Of a stretch of 64,000 nucleotides of DNA, positions 44,308-52,950 are shown piece by piece. Origin of the DNA: Magnetococcus sp. PR-3 (GTDB taxonomy: Bacteria > Pseudomonadota > Magnetococcia > Magnetococcales > Magnetococcaceae); contig NZ_JBAHUQ010000013.1 of assembly GCF_036689865.1 (NCBI RefSeq), positions 87,116 to 151,115 on the forward strand, written 5' to 3'. Position 1 is the stretch's first letter. The number at the start of each line of letters is the position of its first letter. The notes beneath the pieces were generated by a model, which saw nothing but the letters and a program-made list of their open reading frames with translations, was not told where the DNA came from and searched no databases. The position numbers were made by a program, and so were the translations under genes.

Positions 44308-45591
44308 ATGACTGGAAAATGTGTGAGTAAACCCAAGTATAGCCAATTAAAAAATGCAGAAAAGTGTACCCACTGTGGCTACTGTCTGCCGGTATGCCCG
44401 ACCTATCAGGTAGAAAACGAGGAGATGCAATCACCTCGGGGGCGGGTATCGATTGTGCTGGCTTTGATCCGTGGTGCCATTCAACCCAGTGACGCGGTGG
44501 ATGCGCTCTCTCACTGTATTGGCTGTCGGGCGTGCCATCAGGCTTGCCCCGTTGGGGTGCGTCCGGGCAAGCTGTCGTTGGCCGCACGGGCTTTGGATCC
44601 CATTCCATCAACCCCCATGGGTCAATGGCTGCATGGTATAACCGATAGCCACGCCAAAACGGCCTTGGCTACCCGGTTGCTCGACTGGTATGTACGCGGT
44701 GGTGTGCAACGGATCGTACGGCCACTGTTGCGGCTTGTTCCTCCTCTGTCCCGTAAGGAGCGGCTCATCCCCGCGCATCGTCCCCCGGTACCTGTATGGT
44801 TGCCTGAACCGGCAGAAGATGCACCGGTTGTGGCTCTGTTGGGGGGGTGTATGGCCCGTTTGTTTTTACCCCATGTAGGGATGAGTGCTCGGGCCTTGTT
44901 ACAGAGTTTGGGTTTTCGCGTTGTAACCCCTCAAGGGTTTGGTTGCTGTGGAGCACCACACCGGGAGCGGGGGGATAAAGAGGCGTTTATGCGCCAAGCC
45001 AAAGCCACATTGGATGCCTTTGGTGATCTGGGTGCGGTTGAGGCGGTGATCTGTGATAGCTCGGTTTGTACGGTTACCGCGCGCAGTTTCGGCAAAGCGG
45101 TGGGTAAGCGAGAGAAAGCCTATACCGAGCTGGCCAAGCAGTTCTCCGATAAGGTTCTGGACTTAACTGAATTTTTGGACCGCTATCAAAGTCAGTGGCA
45201 GCAGGCGGCGGAAGATCCTGGTATGGGACGTTTGGCTTTTCAAGACCATTGTCAGATGCGGCATGGCTTGGGAACTTATGCTGAGCCCCGATCTTTGTTG
45301 AATGCACTGCCTGTCGCTGTGGAGGAGATCGCCGGAGATGGGGCTTGCTGTGGGGCTGGTGGAGAGTATATGGTGCGTTATCCACAGCGCAGCCGTTTAA
45401 TCCGCAAAGAGAAGCTGGATGCCATTGAGGCGACCGGGGCACAGACGGTTGTTGCCACAAACCCTGGGTGTATCCTTAATACCCAAGCAGGGTTGGAGGA
45501 GGCTGGTCACCCAACCAAGGTTCGACATTTGGCGGAAGTGTTGTGGAGAGCACGGGAAAAACAACAGCCACGTGTGCGCCAAAAAGGTTAG
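44308..45591 (+). CDS. glcF: GlcF-like iron-sulfur oxidoreductase subunit
   Basis: A 427-residue cytoplasmic or membrane-associated Fe-S protein. The ATG at 44308 has GGAGAG upstream. Two [4Fe-4S] ferredoxin motifs are present near the N-terminus, CTHCGYCLPVCPTY and CIGCRACHQACPVG. Two CCG domains follow, with FGCCGAPH and ACCGAGGEY. This is the layout of the glycolate oxidase subunit GlcF and of LutA-type subunits. The FAD subunits GlcD and GlcE, normally adjacent, are absent, so the partner must be elsewhere. The gene stands alone, divergent from yebC. The symbol is by similarity only. Confidence 0.82.
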   Translation: MTGKCVSKPKYSQLKNAEKCTHCGYCLPVCPTYQVENEEMQSPRGRVSIVLALIRGAIQPSDAVDALSHCIGCRACHQACPVGVRPGKLSLAARALDPIPSTPMGQWLHGITDSHAKTALATRLLDWYVRGGVQRIVRPLLRLVPPLSRKERLIPAHRPPVPVWLPEPAEDAPVVALLGGCMARLFLPHVGMSARALLQSLGFRVVTPQGFGCCGAPHRERGDKEAFMRQAKATLDAFGDLGAVEAVICDSSVCTVTARSFGKAVGKREKAYTELAKQFSDKVLDLTEFLDRYQSQWQQAAEDPGMGRLAFQDHCQMRHGLGTYAEPRSLLNALPVAVEEIAGDGACCGAGGEYMVRYPQRSRLIRKEKLDAIEATGAQTVVATNPGCILNTQAGLEEAGHPTKVRHLAEVLWRAREKQQPRVRQKG

Positions 45592-45880
45592 CCCATATTG
45601 GCTTTTGGTACCGTCTTAAGGGAAGAGTCTGTACCCAATTGGACTGGTGCTGTGAGGTGGTTTATTTATGGATAAAATATGCCGTTCGGTCCTGCTTTAA
45701 GAGGGTGATCGGCCAAACCAAGGGGGCGTAAGGTGCCGCACAGCATCGACGCGTTCTTGCCTTATCCATGTGGATACTTTAGAACAGCCTAGGTGGTGTT
45801 TGAAGATCAAGCCCATCTGTAGGACGTGTTAAACCTTTATTTTTGAATTTTTACACACATCCAATCTGGAGAAAAATACC

Positions 45881-46909
45881 ATGCGTCAACGCACATGGTT
45901 TGCCCTGTTTGCCATTGTTTTAACCTTCATGTTCTCTGCACTGGTGGTTATGCCTAAAGATGCCGATGCACGTATGGGGCGTAAATCCTCTTTCGGCTTT
46001 AAAGGTAGCCGGAGTATGAACACCGCCCCAAAGAGCAGCCCCAGCCGTTTTTCAAGCGGTCAAAGCCAGCGCTCTTCACAACAGCAGCAGGCTACCGGTA
46101 AGGGGCAGCAGCAGAAAAAAAGTGGTATGGGTGGCATGTTGGGTGGTCTGTTCGGCGGCTTGTTGTTGGGTGGACTGTTAGGTTCCCTGTTCAGTGCCGG
46201 TGGTGGCCTGGGTGGGTTGCTTATGATGCTGCTCTTGGGCGCCGGGGTGTTCTTTTTGGTTAAAAAGTTTATGGCTGGTCGCCGTCCGGCAGATGATACA
46301 GCCTATGCCAGCCCCATGCCCCATGGCCAGCAGCGTCAAAGTCAGCATGATTTAGATGAAGAGACCGACAGCGCACCGATGCAGCGTCAAGCTGAAGCGC
46401 CAGTATCAACCTCTCAACCTGTCGAGACGGAGGCGAATGCCGCCCCAGCAGGCGATAGTGAGATGGAACAGGTCATGGCCCGGCTGATGGAACAAGACCC
46501 TAACTTTGATGAGTTCACCTTCATCGATGGTGCGAAGCGGTGTTTTGAAATGCTGCAATCGGCCTGGAGTAACTACGATCCAAACCAACTGCAAGGTCTA
46601 TTGACGGAGCAGATGATGAAGGATGTGGATGCACATGCCCAGCAACTGATCGCCAGTGGGCAAAAGGATGTGGTGAAAGATATTCACTTTAATGAAGCAG
46701 CCATTGTTGAAGCTTGGAATGAGCAAGGTATGGATTACCTGACGGTACGCTTTAATGTCTCCCTAATTGAGTACATTGAAGATGCCAGTGGGACGATTGT
46801 GGAGGGTGATCCTAAAATGCCTCAGTTGATTAGTGAATACTGGGCCTTTGCCCGCCCTGAGGGCGCTCAGAGCCCCAACTGGCAGCTTACCGCTATTCAG
46901 CAGCCTTAG
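45881..46909 (+). CDS. Tim44-like domain protein
   Basis: A 342-residue membrane-associated protein. A signal anchor (about 7-31) ends in DADARMG. A Gln/Ser-rich segment follows, then a strongly Gly/Leu-rich hydrophobic stretch at about 85-128 (GGMLGGLFGGLLLGGLLGSL). The linker is acidic. The C-terminal 150 residues form a Tim44/NTF2-like fold with DEFTFIDGAKRCFEMLQSAW and YLTVRFNVSLIEYIED. Bacterial members are inner-membrane proteins of unclear function; mitochondrial Tim44 tethers Hsp70 to the import channel. The ATG follows CTGGAG. Confidence 0.88.
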   Translation: MRQRTWFALFAIVLTFMFSALVVMPKDADARMGRKSSFGFKGSRSMNTAPKSSPSRFSSGQSQRSSQQQQATGKGQQQKKSGMGGMLGGLFGGLLLGGLLGSLFSAGGGLGGLLMMLLLGAGVFFLVKKFMAGRRPADDTAYASPMPHGQQRQSQHDLDEETDSAPMQRQAEAPVSTSQPVETEANAAPAGDSEMEQVMARLMEQDPNFDEFTFIDGAKRCFEMLQSAWSNYDPNQLQGLLTEQMMKDVDAHAQQLIASGQKDVVKDIHFNEAAIVEAWNEQGMDYLTVRFNVSLIEYIEDASGTIVEGDPKMPQLISEYWAFARPEGAQSPNWQLTAIQQP

Positions 46910-46929
46910 TAAGCATGATCAAAGCTTTG

Positions 46930-46961
46930 CGTGGCTGGGGTGGATGTTTCCCCCAGCCACG
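46930..46961 (+). other. Hairpin after the Tim44-like gene
   Basis: CGTGGCTGGGG and CCCCAGCCACG form about 11 bp around a 10-nt loop, 20 nt past the stop codon. There is no T run, so it may be a weak terminator or mRNA end stabiliser. Confidence 0.5.
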
Positions 46962-46986
46962 TAATCTTACACACTAAAAGGGTGCC

Positions 46987-47319
46987 ATGATGGTTGTACG
47001 TCTGTTGTTCATGGTGACTCTGCTCTTTGTTGGATGGGCCGAGCTTTCCCACCCCCTCGCCGATACCCTCCCTCAGGTTCAAGAACAAACCCCCAACGGC
47101 AAGTCCACGCCGACGCTTCAAGATGAGGCAGATCATCCCTTAGGCTGGCTCATGGGTTGGATCTTTCCCTTGCTGATTGTTTTTGCTATATGGCGGTTAA
47201 TGCCGCGCAATAATCTGACACTACCCCCTGCTGAGCGTAAACCGGTAGCCGAGGCAACATCCTGTAAGGTGACCTGTGGGGATCAGGTTTCACATCCGCC
47301 AAAATCACCATCTGAGTGA
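46987..47319 (+). CDS. Small hypothetical membrane protein
   Basis: A 110-residue protein not recognised. The first hydrophobic segment (about 4-20) may be a signal or an anchor; a second TM is about 52-69 (LGWLMGWIFPLLIVFAIW). The segment between is polar and the C-terminal tail is polar, with two Cys (SCKVTCGD) that could bind a metal or form a disulfide. AAGGGTG precedes the ATG. It follows the Tim44-like gene by 77 bp on the same strand and may belong to the same unit. Confidence 0.65.
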   Translation: MMVVRLLFMVTLLFVGWAELSHPLADTLPQVQEQTPNGKSTPTLQDEADHPLGWLMGWIFPLLIVFAIWRLMPRNNLTLPPAERKPVAEATSCKVTCGDQVSHPPKSPSE

Positions 47320-47574
47320 TCGCTCTCTCTCGTTCTACCGTCGGTGCAGCAGGGTTGCAGGGGCGTAAAACGTGTGAGGATCGTGCATTTACAAGCCATT
47401 TTTTGGCGTGGGTGTGGTCTAGGTAATGTTCCCTATAGAGATCTCTGGGGTGCGATGTGTCAGCCTGCCTAAAAAATCATCCCTATTGTCATGCAACAGG
47501 AACAACGGTTGCATAGATAGAGCATGAGATTTTTGCCTGTCACCCATAAAAATGCGACCTTTGGGAGCGCACCG

Positions 47575-48813
47575 ATGTTATGTAAACGCCCGTGGGCACT
47601 ACTGATTGCTCTCCTGATCACGCTGTCTGGATGTAGTTTTTTAGGAGAGCCCGACATCCCAGAACAGGCCCCGGAGATGCACCCTTCGGAAGCGTTGGTC
47701 GAGGTAGATTGGCAAGATTTGCCGATCCCCAAACCCAAACGTGCGGCCCTGCGGGCTTGGGCGGAAGCCTTAGAGCAGAGCTACTTCTATTACAAGCGGC
47801 AACCTGCTCAGAAAAAAGTACGTTTTGGGCGTTACTACACCACCATGGGCAAAATGGCTGAGTTTACCCGCCAAATGGCCCAAGGTGCTTCAACGGCCAA
47901 ACCTTACCTCTTTGCCCGTTGGATGTATAAGAACGCCACCCCCTTCCAGGCTGTGGGTCATGATGAGCAGGGTAGTGTGCTTTTTACCGCGTACTACGAG
48001 CCGCTTCTTTATGGATCAAGAGTTCAGACAGAACGGTTTAAATATCCAATCTATAAACGCCCTGATGAGTTGGTGACCTTGCGTCTGCGCGATTTCCGTA
48101 AGGATCTACCCAACACCATGTTGCGCGGTCAACGTAAGGGCAACCGGTTGATGCCTTACCATGACCGAGCTGATATTGAGCAAAAAAAGGCACTTAAAGA
48201 TCGCGATCTGGAACTGGTTTGGGTCGATGATCCTGTGGCTCTGTTTTTCTTGCAGGTTCAGGGGTCCGGTAAGGTTCAGCTAACTGACGGCACCATGATG
48301 GGGGTTGGTTATGCCGATGCCAACGGTCACCCCTACCGTTCCATTGGTAAATTGCTTATTGAAGAGGGGCATGTCTCTAAAGAGGCGATGAGTCTGCCGG
48401 TTCTACGCAAGTGGTTGGAGGCGCACCCAGAGCAACAGCAGCGTGTGCTAAACCACAACCCTTCCTATGTCTTCTTTAAAGAGATTACAGGGGGGCCTTA
48501 CGGTAATATTGGGGTACCCCTAAAGCCGGGGCGGGCCATTGCCACAGACTACCGGCTGTTCCCCCGTGGGGCGCCAGCCATGATCCGTACAGAGCTGCCA
48601 AAATTCAGCGGTGAAGGACCCCCAGTGGGTTGGAAAAAAGAGGTGCGTTTGGTGGCCAACCAGGATACCGGAGGGGCCATTCGTGGGGCCGGGCGGGTAG
48701 ATCTGTTTACCGGTTTTGGTCCCGTTGCTGAGCGAACCGCAGGTGAGATGAAGCAAGATGGTGGCGCGCTCTACTTCTTTGCCCCTCAAGATCTAAAGCC
48801 TTGGCCTGAATAA
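47575..48813 (+). CDS. mltA: Membrane-bound lytic murein transglycosylase A
   Basis: Outer-membrane lipoprotein that cleaves peptidoglycan glycan strands to 1,6-anhydromuropeptides. It has 412 residues from the ATG at 47575 (GGGAG 7 nt upstream). Lipobox ITLSGC (Cys20). The MltA domain contains FTAYYEPLLYGS and VQGSGKVQLTDG; the C-terminal 3D domain has the catalytic Asp in NQDTGGAIRGAGRVDLF. The length is near that of family members. The gene stands alone with a perfect terminator at 48851-48884. Confidence 0.96.
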   Translation: MLCKRPWALLIALLITLSGCSFLGEPDIPEQAPEMHPSEALVEVDWQDLPIPKPKRAALRAWAEALEQSYFYYKRQPAQKKVRFGRYYTTMGKMAEFTRQMAQGASTAKPYLFARWMYKNATPFQAVGHDEQGSVLFTAYYEPLLYGSRVQTERFKYPIYKRPDELVTLRLRDFRKDLPNTMLRGQRKGNRLMPYHDRADIEQKKALKDRDLELVWVDDPVALFFLQVQGSGKVQLTDGTMMGVGYADANGHPYRSIGKLLIEEGHVSKEAMSLPVLRKWLEAHPEQQQRVLNHNPSYVFFKEITGGPYGNIGVPLKPGRAIATDYRLFPRGAPAMIRTELPKFSGEGPPVGWKKEVRLVANQDTGGAIRGAGRVDLFTGFGPVAERTAGEMKQDGGALYFFAPQDLKPWPE

Positions 48814-48850
48814 TCAGAGCCTGCTCCCCGTTGGTCATAGGGTGGTACCC

Positions 48851-48884
48851 AAAGGGCCCTTCTAAATGTTTAGAAGGGCCCTTT
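48851..48884 (+). terminator. Terminator of mltA
   Basis: AAAGGGCCCTTCTA at 48851-48864 and TAGAAGGGCCCTTT at 48871-48884, a perfect 14-bp stem with a 6-nt loop. Its symmetry would also allow use by minus-strand transcripts. Confidence 0.88.
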
Positions 48885-49075
48885 GTCGTATCACCATCAG
48901 GTTTACTCTGTTCTGTACAGGTGGCTGATTAGCGGTCAGGGGTTAACAATGGCGACCCCTTGCTCTATGCCCGCAACACAGAACGTTCATCAACAGCGTG
49001 CGCTCCGTATGGTGCGGTTTGGGGGGATCTCTTAGCAACCGCTCTGCTTCTGTGTCGTCTTATAACGACGGCTGT

Positions 49076-51169
49076 TTACGCTGTATTGTCTAAGGTAAAC
49101 AGGGCTGCAGGGTAGATGGTCTCAACCCCTGCTTGGGCCAGTAAGGCGGTTACAACGGTTAGGGTCCAGCGGGAATCAACATAATCATCAATCAGCAGTA
49201 CGGGTCCTTGATGTTGAATACGACCGACCTTAAACACACCATCCAGGTTTTGGCACTGGTGAAAGGTGTTTTGCATCTGCTTTTGCCGGGCGTTGTTTTG
49301 GATCTGCTCCACACAGGGATCAAAAGGGAGAGCTAAGCGTTGGGATAAACGTAAGCAGAGGTCAGGAACCCGGTCCATAATCCGGCTGGATGGGACACAG
49401 CTCACCCAGGTGGGGGCTGGGTTGGGCTGCCACTGTTCAATCATCTGTGCCATGGCTTCGACCAGCTCATCGGCAAAACGGCGTTTTTTATACCCTTGTG
49501 CCGCCAACATGCCCCATCCGGCATCTTGCCAACGGCAGAGTACGCGGCCCGGCTGGGCTTGCTGTTTTTTGGGAATGCGGTAGGGGATATTCTCAACCTT
49601 AAAAGCACCTGTGTCGGTCTGCTTTCTTGGTTCAAAGGGAATATGGCTTTGCTGCAGAAGGGTGCGGGCGGCTTCGGCTTGCCCAGCTTCCCAGCTGGTT
49701 GGTACGATGGATTGACCACGGCACACGGCACATTGACCGCAATTGGAGGCGTCGGGATCATCTAAAGCGTTACGTAAAAAACGCATGAGGCAGGTTTGGC
49801 TCTCAATATAGGCTTGAACCTCCTGCCACTCCTGTTCCCTCTGCTGGGTGAGATACTCAATATGGGCATGATCCATGGTAAAGGGGTGGTCGGTGACCTG
49901 CCACGTGCGCCCCTCCCTCATAACCGGTGCAGGCTTTTGCACACTTAAAAATTTGAGTACCTTCTCAACCTGCCCCCAGCCTAAATTGCCATGGCGCATG
50001 ATCTCTTTTAGGGTCGCACCCTCATGGGTTTTTAAAATGTGGAGTATGCTCTCAACCTCATGCTCTTGTGGAAAAGCCTGTGATCGAAAATGACGATGAA
50101 TGGCTTCATCCTCCACCCCATGGAAAAGAATGCCATAAGCTTGTTCTAACGCACGCCCAGCCCGGCCCACCTGTTGGTAATAGCTGATGACAGATCCAGG
50201 GGCCTGATAATGAATAACAAAACCCAAGTCGGGTTTGTCATAACCCATACCTAATGCAGAGGTGGCGACCAGCACTTTGATTTGGTTGCTAATAAGCTGA
50301 TCTTCCAGGTAGAGCCGGTAATCATTACTGGTCGCAAAACCAGGACCCATAACCCCACTGTAATAGGGGAGTGCTTGAATACCATGATCGTTAAGCCACG
50401 TTGAAACCTGATCAGCATCCCGCTTGGTCAGCACATAGACAATGCCACTGTGGGGCAGGTTGGGAATATGCTGAGCCAACCAAGCCATGCGGCTGGTTTG
50501 ATCGGGTAGGTGTAGGTTCTGTAGAAGTAAGCTCTCACGGATCAGTGTGCCGCGTAGGATCTCAACATCCCCCAACTGTGCCTGGATATCTTGTAGTACC
50601 CGGTTGTTGGCGGTCGCCGTGGTGCCTAAAATAGGTGTGCTCGCGGGCATTTGCTGGATAATGTGGACCAGTAGGCGATAGTCAGGCCGGAAGTCATGTC
50701 CCCAATCTGAAATGCAGTGGGCTTCATCCACCACAAACATGCCAATGTGGTCAAGAATTCGGGCCAGCACGGTATCCATAAACTTGGGGTTACTAAACCG
50801 CTCGGGGGAGATAAGCAGGGCATCGATGCGGTTGGCCAGGATCTCCTCAATGATCGATTCCCAATCGTCACTATTGGCAGAGTTGATGGATGTGGCGGTA
50901 ATCCCCAACCGTTTAGCGGCGTGTACCTGGTTACGCATCAAGGCCAGAAGGGGGGAGACAATAATGGTAAGACCGGCCCCTTGTTGACGAAGAATGGCTG
51001 TGCTTAGAAAGTAAACAGCGCTCTTACCCCAGCCGGTACGCTGGACCACCATAAGCCGCTTTTGGTGGTTGACCAGGGCATCCACCGCCTCCCACTGATC
51101 GGGGCGAAAGCAGGCTTGGTCTGAGCCCACCATGGTTTGTAGCAGCTTTTCCGCTTCGTCTCGATGCAT
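49076..51169 (-). CDS. RecQ-family DNA helicase with C-terminal phosphoribosyltransferase-like domain
   Basis: A 697-residue protein from the ATG at 51169. The helicase core has Walker A RTGWGKS (usually TGGGKS), motif II DEAH in VVDEAHCISDWGHDFRPDY, motif III GTTATA and motif VI QQVGRAGR. A zinc subdomain carries CLMRFLRNA then CGQCAVC. After about 490 the sequence departs from RecQ: there is no clear HRDC domain. The last 45 residues include a PRPP-binding loop, VLLIDDYVDSRWTL (about 657-670), as in ComF-type phosphoribosyltransferases. The domain upstream has LPFDPCVEQIQNNARQKQM, typical of those enzymes. The role of the fused domain is unknown. It follows a histidine kinase gene by 89 bp on the same strand. 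Confidence 0.9.
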   Translation of the reverse strand: MHRDEAEKLLQTMVGSDQACFRPDQWEAVDALVNHQKRLMVVQRTGWGKSAVYFLSTAILRQQGAGLTIIVSPLLALMRNQVHAAKRLGITATSINSANSDDWESIIEEILANRIDALLISPERFSNPKFMDTVLARILDHIGMFVVDEAHCISDWGHDFRPDYRLLVHIIQQMPASTPILGTTATANNRVLQDIQAQLGDVEILRGTLIRESLLLQNLHLPDQTSRMAWLAQHIPNLPHSGIVYVLTKRDADQVSTWLNDHGIQALPYYSGVMGPGFATSNDYRLYLEDQLISNQIKVLVATSALGMGYDKPDLGFVIHYQAPGSVISYYQQVGRAGRALEQAYGILFHGVEDEAIHRHFRSQAFPQEHEVESILHILKTHEGATLKEIMRHGNLGWGQVEKVLKFLSVQKPAPVMREGRTWQVTDHPFTMDHAHIEYLTQQREQEWQEVQAYIESQTCLMRFLRNALDDPDASNCGQCAVCRGQSIVPTSWEAGQAEAARTLLQQSHIPFEPRKQTDTGAFKVENIPYRIPKKQQAQPGRVLCRWQDAGWGMLAAQGYKKRRFADELVEAMAQMIEQWQPNPAPTWVSCVPSSRIMDRVPDLCLRLSQRLALPFDPCVEQIQNNARQKQMQNTFHQCQNLDGVFKVGRIQHQGPVLLIDDYVDSRWTLTVVTALLAQAGVETIYPAALFTLDNTA

Positions 51170-51258
51170 GATGATATTCGGCCTTATGGGAGAAAAAGTC
51201 AGGCTACTGTAGCACCGAAAGAGAGCGGTCAAAAGTTGTTGCTCGGATCAAGGTGGGA

Positions 51259-52686
51259 TTAATCCATACGGACCATCTTTGGTGGCAAAGATGCTGTATT
51301 CACCAGCTTGTCCCTCTCTCCTTGCTGTTGTGGTTTATCTTGATTGATATAGGGAATGATAAACCAAAACCGTGAACCCAGCCCCACTTGGCTACTGACA
51401 TGAATACGCCCACCCATGGCTTCAACCAATGCACGGCAGATGGCCAGCCCAAGGCCCACACCACCTTGTTGGCGGGTATCGCTACTGTCTACTTGGAAAA
51501 AAGGTTCAAGAATCTGCTGTAGAGCAGCTTCCGATATACCTTGGCCGGTATCTTTAACCTCAATGTGCACCTGGGAATGATAGTGAGCCGTGGAGAGAGA
51601 GAGCGAAATCAGCCCGTGATCGGTGAATTTTATGGCGTTGTTGAGTAAGTTGATCAGGATCTGACGCAAGCGTGTGGCGGGAACTTCAATATGACGAGGT
51701 AGCTTAGGGTCCAGCTCTAGCTGGATCATCAGTTTTTTTTGATGGGCCTGTTGAATAAACAGCCCCATGATCTCATCCAAAAACGGTTGTAGAGCAATAT
51801 GCTCGGATTCCATCGAGAGTTTACCTGCATTAATGGCGGCCAGATCCAACAGATCATCCATAAGTCGCGTGAGGTGAGCCCCCGCTTTTTCTACAATGGC
51901 CAGTTGTCGTTGTTGGTCAGGGTCATGGGCCTCTTCCAGCAAGACTTGAGACATGCCCACAATGGCGTTCAAGGGTGTACGTAGCTCATGGCTAACCACC
52001 GCCATAAATTGATCCTTGGCCTGGTTGGCCTGCTCCAGAATTTCTTGGGTCTGTTGATTTTTAGCCTCATGACGTTTCAGCAGCTTCCAGACAAAATAGG
52101 TCAATAGAAGAAAACTGAATGTCAGGATTAACGCGGTTGCCAAATAGTGGTCTAGCTCTCGTTTAATCCGTTGTTGAATGTTGGTTTCAATAAGGTCTGC
52201 CTGAGCAAGGGCTTTTTGAAAAAGCAGATCAAAATGTTGATCCTTTGCCGTACCTGCGCCGCTGTTTTGGCTGGTAACCAGGCGCTGTTTAGCCACCTGT
52301 TGTAGGCTGTCCATGGTTAGCCGCAGTTGGGTTAAGACTTCCCTTAAGTGGGGATTTTTCAGAGCAATAAAACGACCTTCATGGTTCTCCCCGCCTTCTA
52401 GCATGGCGTTGGCATACCAATCCGCTTCCTTCAGATGCTGCCAAACCTGTGCCTCTGTCATGCTATGATCCCTTTGGATGATCTCTTCAAACCAGAGATG
52501 AAAACGGGTCAGCTCAAATTTGATCTCCATACTGGCATCAATCAAAGGGGCGTTATGGGCTGTCATGCGCCAGCCCATGGTGGCCAAAGTGCCTTGTGTG
52601 ATCATAACCAGCAGTAAGGCCATAAGCAGGGAGGTTGCAGGCTGGTGGTGCAAAAGTTTGGGGATATAGGGTTTGAACGAAATCAT
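51259..52686 (-). CDS. Membrane sensor histidine kinase
   Basis: A 475-residue kinase from the ATG at 52686 (AAGG 6-7 nt upstream). TM1 is about 18-40, a periplasmic helical sensor spans about 41-180, and TM2 is about 181-205. The HisKA domain has the H-box AVVSHELRTPLNAIVG, and the ATPase domain has N-box INLLNNAIKFT, G1 DTGQGIS and G2 GVGLGLAICRAL. No receiver domain is attached and no response regulator gene is adjacent, so it is an orphan. It might feed the Hpt protein at 27790, but nothing shows it. It is divergent from livK and may be co-transcribed with the downstream helicase. Confidence 0.94.
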   Translation of the reverse strand: MISFKPYIPKLLHHQPATSLLMALLLVMITQGTLATMGWRMTAHNAPLIDASMEIKFELTRFHLWFEEIIQRDHSMTEAQVWQHLKEADWYANAMLEGGENHEGRFIALKNPHLREVLTQLRLTMDSLQQVAKQRLVTSQNSGAGTAKDQHFDLLFQKALAQADLIETNIQQRIKRELDHYLATALILTFSFLLLTYFVWKLLKRHEAKNQQTQEILEQANQAKDQFMAVVSHELRTPLNAIVGMSQVLLEEAHDPDQQRQLAIVEKAGAHLTRLMDDLLDLAAINAGKLSMESEHIALQPFLDEIMGLFIQQAHQKKLMIQLELDPKLPRHIEVPATRLRQILINLLNNAIKFTDHGLISLSLSTAHYHSQVHIEVKDTGQGISEAALQQILEPFFQVDSSDTRQQGGVGLGLAICRALVEAMGGRIHVSSQVGLGSRFWFIIPYINQDKPQQQGERDKLVNTASLPPKMVRMD

Positions 52687-52830
52687 AGCGAACCTTAATG
52701 GATGCAAAAAAATGATGATCAAGGAACTTAGAGTCATGAATTATTAAGTAGTTGCATGACAACAGGGTGAACACATGAAGCACCGAGGATGCATAAGAAG
52801 TGTGGTTTAAGTGCTAAGGGTCCCTTTTTT

Positions 52831-52858
52831 TTGACAATTGAAGGAAGGGTGCTAGAGT
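52831..52858 (+). promoter_or_regulatory. Sigma-70-type promoter of the liv genes
   Basis: TTGACA at 52831-52836, 16-nt spacer, TAGAGT at 52853-52858 (4 of 6). The leader to the livK ATG at 52951 is about 90 nt. Confidence 0.55.
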
Positions 52859-52950
52859 GGGTTTTCTGGATTTGTGGGTTTAATTGCTTCATTATGTTGG
52901 TTTTGGAATGAATTTGGGCGGAGTATGACCTTCTGTGACGAGGTGAAGAG

